A stretch of DNA of 7,470 nt, from the NCBI GenBank assembly GCA_902796535.1, contig CADBPL010000079.1, forward strand, positions 1 through 7,470, read 5' to 3'. Below the pieces are notes generated by a model, which saw nothing but the letters and a program-made list of their open reading frames with translations, was not told where the DNA came from and searched no databases. Source of the stretch: Oscillospiraceae bacterium (GTDB lineage: Bacteria; Bacillota; Clostridia; Oscillospirales; Acutalibacteraceae). The position numbers were made by a program, and so were the translations under genes. Of the stretch, positions 1-6,635 are shown piece by piece; the stretch's first letter is position 1; each line of letters starts with the position of its first letter.

Positions 1-458
1 TGCCCGCCGGTTACGACCCGGCCAAAACCTTTGTTTACCACGTCAACACGGCGACCGGCAAACTGGAAAAAATGAACGCGACCTATGAAAACGGCTTCAT
101 GGTGTTTGAAACCGACCATTTTAGCTTCTACGCAATTGTGGAAGCAGCGCCCAAAGTCACCAAAGTTGAACTGGGCGACGTGACCATGAACTATAAAGAC
201 AGCGTCACCCTCAAGCCGACCGTCACCGCTGATCCGGGCGCGGATTATAAAATCAAATATGAATCCTCCAATGAAAAAGTCGCCAAGGTCGACGCCAACG
301 GCAAGGTCACCGGCGCAAAACGCGGCTCGGCAACCATTACCGTGACCGTGACTGACGGAAGCGGCAACACGGTCAAGGACACCTGCACCGTCACGGTCAA
401 GTACACTGTCCTGCAATGGCTGATCATCATTCTGCTGTTCGGCTGGATCTGGTATTAA
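1..458 (+). CDS. C-terminal part of a surface protein with a Big_2 Ig-like domain and hydrophobic tail (5' partial)
   Basis: The reading frame is open from the window edge (first full codon at base 3) to a TAA stop, giving 151 visible residues. The true start lies upstream. Visible residues 1-48 are beta-rich and include a TDHFSFYAIVE stretch, which I recognise as the usual end of a repeat or propeptide-like module preceding Ig-like domains. Residues about 51-133 match a bacterial Ig-like group 2 (Big_2) domain: a V-x-L-x-D start, a central YESSNEKVAKVDANGKVTG segment and GSATITVTV near the end. These domains usually mediate adhesion or act as stalks on the cell surface. Residues 134-151 form a hydrophobic helix ending FGWIWY at the stop, with no basic cytoplasmic tail and no LPxTG motif, so anchoring is probably by this terminal segment. 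The N-terminal functional domain is outside the window, so the overall role cannot be named. The gene converges on the ABC transporter gene. Confidence 0.85.
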   Translation, partial: PAGYDPAKTFVYHVNTATGKLEKMNATYENGFMVFETDHFSFYAIVEAAPKVTKVELGDVTMNYKDSVTLKPTVTADPGADYKIKYESSNEKVAKVDANGKVTGAKRGSATITVTVTDGSGNTVKDTCTVTVKYTVLQWLIIILLFGWIWY

Positions 459-503
459 GGCAATACCGCACAATTTGACGCCTGACGGCAAAACAAAATA
501 ACG

Positions 504-538
504 CAGCCGCGCTTCCGATCGGTTCGGAAACGCGGCTG
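504..538. terminator. Bidirectional intrinsic terminator between converging genes
   Basis: CAGCCGCG (504-511) pairs with CGCGGCTG (531-538), and TTCCGA (513-518) pairs with TCGGAA (524-529). One C/A mismatch separates the two stem parts and the loop has five bases. On the plus strand a T-rich run follows (541-556). On the minus strand a T-rich run follows too (complement of 491-500). The flanks AAACAAAA (491-498) and TTTTGTTT (542-549) are also complementary, as is common in terminators serving both directions. It lies 45 bases after the surface-protein stop and 15 bases after the ABC transporter stop, so it probably ends both transcripts. Confidence 0.88.
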
Positions 539-553
539 AAGTTTTGTTTGATT

Positions 554-3500
554 TTATTCGGTTCGTAATGCCACCACAGGGTCTTTCTTGGCGGCGATTT
601 TGGAGGGGGACAGGCCGGCGATAACGGTGAGCAGCACGCTGATGGCAATGAGCGCGACCACGCCGTAAACCGGCAGCACGGCCAGCCCTTCGATTTCGGT
701 CAGGGCGGCGACAATGGCGTTGATGGGCACCAGCAGCAGGTGCGACACGCCGATGCCGATCAGGCCGGAAACCAGCCCGATGATGATGGTTTCGGAGCGG
801 AACACGCGTGAAATATCGCGCTTCGATGCGCCGATGGCGCGCAGAATGCCGATCTCCTTGGTGCGCTCAAGCACCGAAATATAGGTGATAACGCCGATCA
901 TGATCGACGAAACGATCAGCGAAATGGCGACGAACGCGATGAGCAGGTAGGTGACAATGTTGATGATCTTTGTCACGTTCGACATGATCAGGCTCACGTA
1001 GTCGGTGTAGGTGATCACGTTTTGATCGTTGCCGTCGAGCCGCTGCTGGGCGTTGTATTCATCGATGATCTTCTTGACCGCTTCCTTGGCTTCAAAATCG
1101 ACCGGATAGATGCTGATGGAGCCGGGGGTGTCCGGGTCGGCGCAGCCGAGGATCTCAAGGTTTTCCTCCAGCGTGGATTCGGAGAATTTCGGTTCCTCCA
1201 CCACGGGCTCCTCTGCGGCGGTTTCCTTTTTGCTGTCGGATTTCTTCTTGCTGTCCTTGCTTTCTTCCAGCTTGTCGGGCAGCTGAATGGCGCCGCCGTT
1301 TTCTGCCGCGCGGAGCAGCAGGGTGAGGAACTGCAGCTTGGTGTCCTTGTCCATCATGTTCAGCATCATGTAGATCTTTTCGCCGGTCACGTCTTTGTTG
1401 GTGTTGCCGGTTTCCTTCAGCGCTTTATCCAGCGCGTCGATCACTTTTTTGCGTTCGCTCGCGGAACGGATGTTTTTGAGCATGAGGCGAACCAATTCCT
1501 TGCGTTCCTCTTTGTCGTCGCCCTTGTAGTTTTTGTCGATGTAGTCGTAGATCTCTTTTTCGGTCATGACGTTGGAGCCGTCGGGCATTTTGGCGCTGCC
1601 CGCTGTGGGGGTCGCGGCCGGGGCGGCTGCGATTTTGGTCAGGAACGAGACCTGCGGCGTTTCGGTGGCGGACATATTGGCGCGGAAGCTCGGCAGAATG
1701 CCGGGGGTTTCCTTTTCTTTTTCGGCGAACGGCAGGCCGGTGAACACGTCGATCTTCGGCTTGGCCTTTTGCTCTTTTACCACGGCGCTGTTGTTGTTGG
1801 CGTTCACCACCTCCACTGCCAGCTCGCTGCGGTAGCCGATGGTGCCGGCAATCGTCATTGCGCTGTTTTCAGCGCCCTTGGCCTTGCCGTCCGGCCGGGC
1901 AATGGCGACGATCTTCAGCTCCTTGCTGCCGTCGATGATCTTTTTCATCGCGGCTTCATCCTCGCGCTTATCCTCCCAGACGCCCTCTTTGTTCTTTTGA
2001 TAGAGGCTGCTCTGGGGCACGAGCTTGAAGGTGAGGTTCAGAAACTCGCTGTATTCATAGCTCTGGGTCTCGTCCTCAACAGGGGCGGCGGAGGTTTCTT
2101 CTTCCTTTTTGCTCTTTTTCTCAGCCGCGGCGGCGGTGGTGGAGGTTTCTTTTTCCTGCCTTCTTTCAGCCAGCTCTTTTTCCAGCTCGCTGATGTCCTC
2201 CAGCCCGAGGGAATAGATGGTGTAATCGCTGATCTCGTTGTCTTTATCCACAAACAGAACCAGCTCGTTGGAAGCGGTCGGCCAATGGCCCTCAAGGAGC
2301 TTGTACTGGCTGTTGAGCAGCTGCTCGTTGCCCACCAGCTCCGTCCAGAGCCTGCCGCCCATGGAGCTCATAGCGCCCAGCGCTTCGCCCACTTCGGACG
2401 GATTGACGCAAAACACGCCGCTGCTCGTGTCCGCCTTGTAAATCAGCGGATCAAGGTTATAGCCGTATTTGATGTCGGTGGTCAGCTTTTTGATTTCTTC
2501 ATTGCTGTCCAGATATTTTTTGAACAGCGCCAGATCGTTTGTGGCGGTTTTCAGCGAAAGGTTCGCCGCCGCGTCCGCCAACTGATTTTTGCGGTAAATT
2601 TTGTTGCCCGCCCGTTCCGGCTTATCGGTTTTGGCAGCCTTTTGGCTGTCCTTCAGCGAAGCTAACAGGGTTTCCATGTCGAGCGATTCGGTCTCGATGG
2701 TGAGCGGGTAAGAGGAAAGCGTGTCTTTTTCGATGGAGTCGATATAGGCCTGCATCCCGTTGGACAGCGCCAGGATCAGCGCAATGCCGATGATGCCGAT
2801 GCTGCCGGCAAACGAGGTGAGGAACGTTCGCCCTTTTTTGGTGAGCAGGTTGGTAAAGCTCAGCCCCAGCGAGGTACCGAAGCTCATGGAGGTGCGCTCC
2901 TCCTTGTTTGCTTTGAGCTTAATGCCTTTTCGGTTCTTTTTGGGCGGAGGCATATCCTCCTGATCCTTTTCGCATTCTTCGTCGGTGTAGGGGTTGGTGT
3001 CGTCAACGATTTCACCGTCCGACAGGCGAATGATGCGGTTGGCGTATTGCTCCGCCAGATCGGGGTTGTGGGTGACCATGATGACCAGACGATCCTTTGC
3101 GATCTCGCTGATGAGATCCATGATCTGCAAGCTCGTCTGCGAATCGAGCGCACCGGTCGGCTCGTCCGCCAGCAGGATCTTCGGGTTGTTGATCAGCGCG
3201 CGGGCGATGGCGACGCGCTGCATCTGGCCGCCGGAAAGCTGGTTGGGCTTTTTGCGCATCTGTTCGGCCAGACCGACTTTTTCAAGCACTTCTTTGGCGC
3301 GCTGCCGGCGCTGCGCCTTGGATACGCCGCTGAGCGTGAGCGCTAGCTCGACGTTGGCCAGCACGGACTGGTGCGCGATCAGGTTATAGCTTTGGAACAC
3401 AAAGCCGACGGTGTGGTTGCGGTAGCCGTCCCAGTCCTTGTCATGGTAATCGGCTGTGGAACGGCCGTTTATGATCAGGTTGCCGCGTTCGTAGCGATCC

Positions 3501-3661
3501 AGCCCGCCTATGACGTTGAGCAGGGTCGTTTTGCCGGAGCCGGACTGGCCCAGCACGGCAACGAACTCATTGTCGCGGAAGTTGACGCTCACCTCGCGCA
3601 GCGCGTGAACGGTGGTGTTCCCCGCGTAATAGGATTTGGTGATCCCTTTTAATTCAAGCAC
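554..3661 (-). CDS. MacB-like ABC transporter, ATPase fused to FtsX-type permease with a large extracytoplasmic domain
   Basis: A 1035-residue protein with ATPase and permease in one chain. Residues 1-225 are an ABC ATPase: Walker A GQSGSGKTT (38-46), Q-loop Gln90, signature LSGGQ (142-146), Walker B ILLADEP with Asp166 and Glu167, and H-loop His198. All catalytic elements are intact. A charged linker (226-260) leads to a first membrane helix near 281-302. Residues about 305-895 should lie outside the membrane. Three more helices follow (about 897-925, 955-985, 992-1015), with the FtsX-type cytoplasmic loop ERTKEIGILRAIGASKRD (932-949) between helices 2 and 3. The topology fits MacB-type mechanotransmission transporters, which act on periplasmic or surface substrates such as peptides and antibiotics using ATP; the substrate here is unknown. 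The outer domain has two K/E/S/A-rich low-complexity stretches (about 500-531 and 798-829), a helical block (about 697-787) and only two cysteines (418, 840). It starts at GTG, fixed by a strong ribosome binding site. The two halves probably work as a homodimer. Confidence 0.93.
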   Translation of the reverse strand: MLELKGITKSYYAGNTTVHALREVSVNFRDNEFVAVLGQSGSGKTTLLNVIGGLDRYERGNLIINGRSTADYHDKDWDGYRNHTVGFVFQSYNLIAHQSVLANVELALTLSGVSKAQRRQRAKEVLEKVGLAEQMRKKPNQLSGGQMQRVAIARALINNPKILLADEPTGALDSQTSLQIMDLISEIAKDRLVIMVTHNPDLAEQYANRIIRLSDGEIVDDTNPYTDEECEKDQEDMPPPKKNRKGIKLKANKEERTSMSFGTSLGLSFTNLLTKKGRTFLTSFAGSIGIIGIALILALSNGMQAYIDSIEKDTLSSYPLTIETESLDMETLLASLKDSQKAAKTDKPERAGNKIYRKNQLADAAANLSLKTATNDLALFKKYLDSNEEIKKLTTDIKYGYNLDPLIYKADTSSGVFCVNPSEVGEALGAMSSMGGRLWTELVGNEQLLNSQYKLLEGHWPTASNELVLFVDKDNEISDYTIYSLGLEDISELEKELAERRQEKETSTTAAAAEKKSKKEEETSAAPVEDETQSYEYSEFLNLTFKLVPQSSLYQKNKEGVWEDKREDEAAMKKIIDGSKELKIVAIARPDGKAKGAENSAMTIAGTIGYRSELAVEVVNANNNSAVVKEQKAKPKIDVFTGLPFAEKEKETPGILPSFRANMSATETPQVSFLTKIAAAPAATPTAGSAKMPDGSNVMTEKEIYDYIDKNYKGDDKEERKELVRLMLKNIRSASERKKVIDALDKALKETGNTNKDVTGEKIYMMLNMMDKDTKLQFLTLLLRAAENGGAIQLPDKLEESKDSKKKSDSKKETAAEEPVVEEPKFSESTLEENLEILGCADPDTPGSISIYPVDFEAKEAVKKIIDEYNAQQRLDGNDQNVITYTDYVSLIMSNVTKIINIVTYLLIAFVAISLIVSSIMIGVITYISVLERTKEIGILRAIGASKRDISRVFRSETIIIGLVSGLIGIGVSHLLLVPINAIVAALTEIEGLAVLPVYGVVALIAISVLLTVIAGLSPSKIAAKKDPVVALRTE

Positions 3662-3668
3662 GTTCTTT

Positions 3669-3675
3669 CCTCCTT
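3669..3675 (-). promoter_or_regulatory. Ribosome binding site fixing the GTG start of the ABC transporter
   Basis: The minus strand reads AAGGAGG, then seven bases, then GTG (3661-3659). This near-perfect Shine-Dalgarno sequence at ideal spacing supports the non-ATG start. The resulting N-terminus MLELKGITKSYYAG is normal for ABC ATPases. Confidence 0.9.
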
Positions 3676-3694
3676 GAAGGATAACATTTTACAC

Positions 3695-3707
3695 ATGATG
3701 TCATCAT
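3695..3707. repeat. Perfect 13-base palindrome over the ABC transporter start site (operator candidate)
   Basis: ATGATG-T-CATCAT is a perfect 6-1-6 inverted repeat. Its right end overlaps the last two bases of the minus-strand -10 box (3706-3711), and the rest covers the expected transcription start. A protein bound here would block RNA polymerase, so repression is the natural reading. No regulator gene is in view and I cannot assign a regulator family. A chance palindrome in an AT-rich spacer is possible. Confidence 0.5.
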
Positions 3708-3734
3708 AATAGCGAAGTGTTAAAGAAAAGTCAA
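3706..3734 (-). promoter_or_regulatory. Sigma-A promoter of the ABC transporter gene
   Basis: On the minus strand, TTGACT (3734-3729) and TATTAT (3711-3706) are separated by exactly 17 bases, close to the housekeeping consensus. Transcription should start near 3699, giving a leader of about 38 bases with the AAGGAGG site. The transporter can therefore be expressed independently of the MATE gene upstream, although readthrough is not excluded because no convincing terminator is seen in the 109-base gap between them. Confidence 0.8.
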
Positions 3735-3770
3735 TGTTCTGTTAAGAATCGAGAAAAACGGAAGGCTTTT

Positions 3771-5138
3771 TCACGGCCGGCTTGCCGTCATTCGTCTGAT
3801 CAGACGCTTTTTCACGATCCGGTAGCAGACTAAGTGCGCGCAGCCCGTGACGATCCATGACAGGGGATAGGTGATATAGATCATTTCCAGCATCGGGTTG
3901 GCGCGGTAAACCGTGGCGATCCAGACAACGCGCAGCAGGCAGGTGCCGAAGATGGTCACGACCATGGGCACGGTGGACTGCCCCATGCCGCGTGTCATGC
4001 CGGCGGTGACCTCCTGCAGGCCGCACAGACAGTAGGGCAGGCAGATGAAATGCATCCGCAGCGCGCCGTAGGGCAAAATGGCAGGGTCGGCGGAATAAAG
4101 GCTGAGCAGCGGGGCGCGCAGCAGGAAGGTCAGCCCGCCCATGACCAAACCAATGACCGTGACCGTCAGCGCCGTGACCCCGAACACGCGGTTGATGCGC
4201 TCAAAGCGTTTCGCGCCCGTGTTCTGGCTGGTGAAGGTGACGGCCGCCTGATGCACGGCGTTCATGGAGGTGTAGGTGAATCCCTCCAGACTGCTGCACG
4301 CGGCGTTGCCCGCCATAACGACGGAGCCGTAAGCGTTGATGGAGGACTGGATGATGACGTTGGAAATGGAAAACATCGAAGCCTGCACCCCGGCGGGGAC
4401 GCCGATGCGAATGATCTCCAAAAGCTCGGCTTTGCGAATGCGGATATCCCGCCAGAACAGCCGGCAGACACTGTCGGAACGAAGCAGGCTGATCAGCACA
4501 AGCGCGGCGGACAGAATCTGCGAAAGGATCGTTGCCAGCGCGACCCCCGCCACATTCAGGTGGAACACGCACACAAACAGCAGGTTCAGCCCCACGTTGA
4601 TCAGGCCGGACACGGTCAGAAAGTAAAGCGGGCGCAGCGTGTCGCCCATGGCGCGCAGGATGGCGGAGCCGAAATTGTAGAGCATGATCGCCGGCATACC
4701 GGCAAAATAGATTTTCAGATAAAGCGAGGACAGGTTCAGCACATCGCCGGGCGTACCCATCCAGATGAGAAAGGTGCGGGAAAACACGACGCCGATCGCG
4801 CCGCAGATAAGCCCGGAAACGACGCTCATGGCCACGGCGGTGTGCACCGTTCGGTGAACGCCCGCGCGGTCGCCTGCGCCGATGCGGTTGGCGACCGTGA
4901 CCCCGGCGCCGACGCTCAGCCCCAGAAACACGTTGATGATCATGTTGACCAGCGAACCGGTGGAGCCGACCGCCGCAAGGGAGGCGTTGCCGCAGTAGCG
5001 CCCGACGACCACAATGTCGGCGGCGTTATACAGCAATTGCAAAATGCCGGAGCCCATCAGCGGCAGCGAAAACAGCAGGACCTTGCCGACCAGCGACCCG
5101 TTTGTCATGTCGATCTCGCGGCTGCGCCTGTTTTTCAT
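3771..5138 (-). CDS. MATE-family multidrug/cation antiporter
   Basis: A 455-residue integral membrane protein, the usual MATE length, with a hydrophobic pattern fitting 12 helices in two homologous halves. MATE proteins export cationic drugs, dyes or metabolites in exchange for sodium ions or protons. Family marks include LLYNAADIVVVGRYCG (35-50) with the TM1 acid residue Asp41, a cation-coupling site in several MATE transporters. The paired half motifs are RAMGDTLRP (162-170) and RGMGQSTVP (383-391); NRIGAGDRAG (84-93) and QNTGAKR (305-311) also correspond. The chain ends in a basic tail. The frame stays open well upstream, but the ATG at 5138 is chosen because GGAGG sits seven bases before it, a strong promoter lies just upstream, and the protein then begins in normal MATE fashion. 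A second Met (residue 11) is less well placed. Substrate and coupling ion cannot be read from sequence. The gene diverges from the membrane protein/acyltransferase operon. Confidence 0.95.
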   Translation of the reverse strand: MKNRRSREIDMTNGSLVGKVLLFSLPLMGSGILQLLYNAADIVVVGRYCGNASLAAVGSTGSLVNMIINVFLGLSVGAGVTVANRIGAGDRAGVHRTVHTAVAMSVVSGLICGAIGVVFSRTFLIWMGTPGDVLNLSSLYLKIYFAGMPAIMLYNFGSAILRAMGDTLRPLYFLTVSGLINVGLNLLFVCVFHLNVAGVALATILSQILSAALVLISLLRSDSVCRLFWRDIRIRKAELLEIIRIGVPAGVQASMFSISNVIIQSSINAYGSVVMAGNAACSSLEGFTYTSMNAVHQAAVTFTSQNTGAKRFERINRVFGVTALTVTVIGLVMGGLTFLLRAPLLSLYSADPAILPYGALRMHFICLPYCLCGLQEVTAGMTRGMGQSTVPMVVTIFGTCLLRVVWIATVYRANPMLEMIYITYPLSWIVTGCAHLVCYRIVKKRLIRRMTASRP

Positions 5139-5145
5139 GCCGTTT

Positions 5146-5150
5146 CCTCC
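5146..5150 (-). promoter_or_regulatory. Ribosome binding site fixing the MATE start
   Basis: The minus strand reads GGGGAGG followed by seven bases and ATG (5138-5136). This settles the start. The open frame continues about 250 codons further upstream, but that stretch runs antisense to a better gene and through the promoter region. Confidence 0.88.
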
Positions 5151-5174
5151 CCTCGGCTGCAACTCGTTCCTTCC

Positions 5175-5203
5175 ATTATATACACGCTTTTCCGATTCGT
5201 CAA
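5175..5203 (-). promoter_or_regulatory. Strong sigma-A promoter of the MATE gene
   Basis: On the minus strand, TTGACG (5203-5198) and a perfect TATAAT (5180-5175) are separated by 17 bases. A TG two bases before the -10 resembles an extended -10 element. Transcription should begin near 5168, giving a short leader of about 30 bases. The -35 box overlaps the inverted repeat at 5202-5219. Confidence 0.87.
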
Positions 5204-5219
5204 ACACATTTGTGTGTTT
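5202..5219. repeat. Inverted repeat between divergent promoters (shared operator candidate)
   Basis: AAACACA (5202-5208), a four-base spacer, and TGTGTTT (5213-5219) form a perfect 7-4-7 inverted repeat. An overlapping alternative is ACACA-TT-TGTGT (5204-5215). It touches the -35 box of the MATE promoter and ends four bases before the -35 box of the opposite promoter. One bound protein could therefore affect both directions. Its regulator is not in the window. Confidence 0.5.
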
Positions 5220-5223
5220 CCTC

Positions 5224-5252
5224 TTGATTTTTGTCCGAAAGACAGATAAAAT
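5224..5252 (+). promoter_or_regulatory. Sigma-A promoter of the membrane protein/acyltransferase operon
   Basis: TTGATT (5224-5229) and TAAAAT (5247-5252) are separated by 17 bases. Transcription should start near 5259, giving a leader of about 110 bases before the chosen ATG at 5370. It lies back to back with the MATE promoter, whose -35 box is about 20 bases away. Confidence 0.75.
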
Positions 5253-5297
5253 AAAAAACATCAATTGCTGTATGGCTCGTTCCGCTGCAGGAATCAG

Positions 5298-5349
5298 AAA
5301 GGAGGAGCGATCCGGGCAAAAAGAGCACGTTGCTTTTTGACGCGCCTCC
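5298..5349 (+). promoter_or_regulatory. Leader with an orphan Shine-Dalgarno sequence and nested hairpin potential
   Basis: AAAGGAGG (5298-5305) is a first-rate Shine-Dalgarno sequence, but no ATG, GTG or TTG occurs in the usual window after it. The next TTG (5330) opens a different frame, and an in-frame ATC at 5310 would be very unusual. The core GGAGG (5301-5305) can pair with CCTCC (5345-5349), enclosing a perfect seven-pair stem CAAAAAG (5317-5323) with CTTTTTG (5333-5339). CCGGG (5312-5316) could pair instead with CCCGG (5348-5352), which excludes the outer stem. It may be an RNA control element, the remnant of a lost start, or coincidence. I recognise no riboswitch class. Confidence 0.35.
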
Positions 5350-5369
5350 CGGGTCGCCTGACGACCGTT

Positions 5370-6617
5370 ATGAAAAGAATGACCGCATGGCTGCTCACGC
5401 TCGCCATACTCGCCGTGAACGCGTTCGCTTTTACGGCGTCGGCCGAGATCCGGCTCGATCAGCTCGACGTTCCGCAGAACGTCATGTTCCGTGTTTATGA
5501 TGACGGATACTGTGAAAGGGTGAACGTCGGCTGCCAGTTCACCGACCGGTTCACCAATTTTACGCTTTACAGCGAGGAGGAAAGGGTCGAAAAATACGGC
5601 ATGGAACAGATCCGCCCCTTTTTGCAGCTGGATTACCGCATTGACAGCGGCAGCTGGCAGTACAGCAGCCTGTGGGACAGCGACCCGAGCGTGCCGAGGT
5701 TTTGCAGGGCTTTGTATGCGGGCGACTGTGTCCGTTCGCTGGAGCTGTTTTATCTTAACGACGCCGCCAACCGGGAATTGGCGGGCAGCCTGTGCAGGCT
5801 TGACAGCAAAAAAGCGGCCGATGGCAGCGACCGCTATGTGTTCGATTTTGACAATCATTCGCTTTATTTCCGCGTGCGGCTTGCGGTGAATTATCACGTT
5901 GGCAAGGATAGCCGCATCATCACCTCCGAATGGTCCGATGTGTTCACTGTGCGGCGGGACGCCGACTTTGGCAAAGCGCCCGACGAACTCGAGCAGCCGA
6001 TCCTGCGTGACGCGCAGGTGAAGTTTGACGAGACCACGGAGATGCCCTATTTATCGCTGCGCTTTGATACGCCGGAAACCGTGAAAAAGGCGGAGGTGTG
6101 GCTGACGACGCAGATGCAGTCGCAAATCGCCGCGGACGCCGTATTGCGCGTTAACGGGGAAGAAAAGAACGTGACGCTCAGCACGCAGATCGGTTATGCG
6201 TCAGATGAAGAAAAAATCATTATGCTCGACGCTTCGGACTGCGATGATGCGCGCACCATGAAGCTGAAGATCCGCTATCAGGCGTATATCAACGATCGGC
6301 AGCTCAATTCACCTTACAGCGAAGAGGTGAGTTTTGAGGTGCCTCGCTGGACAGAGCAGACCGGCGTGACGCATCCCAAATGCAAGGTGTGCGGCTTCTG
6401 CCATCCCATCTTCGGGCTGTGCCTGTTCATCTGGCTCGGCATTTTGCTCGTCGCAGGCCTTGTCATCGGCGTTCTTTTGAAGATGAAGCTGGATAAGATC
6501 GCCGCGCAAAAGGCGCTGGCGGAAGAGGAGCGCCGGAAAAAGATCGCGCAGGAGCAGGAAGCCAGAAGAAAGCTGAAAGAAGAAAAGAAACAGCGGAACA
6601 AAAAGAGCAATCCATAA
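5370..6617 (+). CDS. Uncharacterised exported single-pass membrane protein with a juxtamembrane cysteine cluster
   Basis: A 415-residue protein from ATG 5370; I do not recognise its family. Residues 1-25 look like a signal peptide: a basic start (MKRM), a hydrophobic core and an ASA cleavage site before Glu26. Residues 26-335 are a polar extracytoplasmic region, apparently beta-rich, with alternating strand-like segments such as YLSLRFDTPE and MKLKIRYQAYI; it may contain Ig- or fibronectin-like folds, but this is a guess. Residues 337-351 carry C-x2-C-x2-C-x6-C (Cys338, 341, 344, 351; KCKVCGFCHPIFGLC) directly before a membrane helix at about 347-370. Residues 371-415 are a highly charged K/R/E tail predicted to be helical or coiled coil, inside the cell. 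The start is uncertain: the signal peptide fits ATG 5370 (or ATG 5379), yet no Shine-Dalgarno sequence precedes it, and the frame is open back to TTG 5265. It is probably cotranscribed with the acyltransferase gene 18 bases downstream. Confidence 0.8.
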   Translation: MKRMTAWLLTLAILAVNAFAFTASAEIRLDQLDVPQNVMFRVYDDGYCERVNVGCQFTDRFTNFTLYSEEERVEKYGMEQIRPFLQLDYRIDSGSWQYSSLWDSDPSVPRFCRALYAGDCVRSLELFYLNDAANRELAGSLCRLDSKKAADGSDRYVFDFDNHSLYFRVRLAVNYHVGKDSRIITSEWSDVFTVRRDADFGKAPDELEQPILRDAQVKFDETTEMPYLSLRFDTPETVKKAEVWLTTQMQSQIAADAVLRVNGEEKNVTLSTQIGYASDEEKIIMLDASDCDDARTMKLKIRYQAYINDRQLNSPYSEEVSFEVPRWTEQTGVTHPKCKVCGFCHPIFGLCLFIWLGILLVAGLVIGVLLKMKLDKIAAQKALAEEERRKKIAQEQEARRKLKEEKKQRNKKSNP

Positions 6618-6635
6618 AGAACGGGAGGGGAGCAG

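Noticed and set aside
1022..2665. Long plus-strand open frame (547 codons) opposite the ABC transporter gene
   Set aside because: It is antisense to a gene with clear family motifs. Its translation is a low-complexity mix rich in F, G, L, V and H with no recognisable domain, as expected from the codon bias of the opposite strand.
3751..3770. Possible terminator just after the MATE stop on the minus strand
   Set aside because: The A-run and T-run can pair, but the GC part of the stem is too short and mismatched to support a call.
3793..3806. Palindrome CGTCTGATCAGACG followed by CTTTTTC on the plus strand, resembling a terminator
   Set aside because: It lies inside the MATE coding sequence (LIRR region), its stem is only five pairs around a four-base loop, and no plus-strand gene ends there. 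On the minus strand it lacks a following T run.
4050..5249. Plus-strand open frame (399 codons) opposite the MATE gene
   Set aside because: The translation is rich in H, D, Q, G and R, typical of an antisense shadow, has no domain signature, and runs across the divergent promoter region.
5272..5340. Possible 22-codon leader peptide from ATG 5272
   Set aside because: No ribosome binding site precedes the ATG and the sequence has no run of regulatory codons or other leader-peptide character.
5139..5897. N-terminal extension of the MATE frame to a 708-residue protein
   Set aside because: The extension overlaps the promoter region and runs antisense to the membrane-protein gene. The ATG at 5138 has an ideal ribosome binding site and a strong promoter, and gives a normal MATE length.
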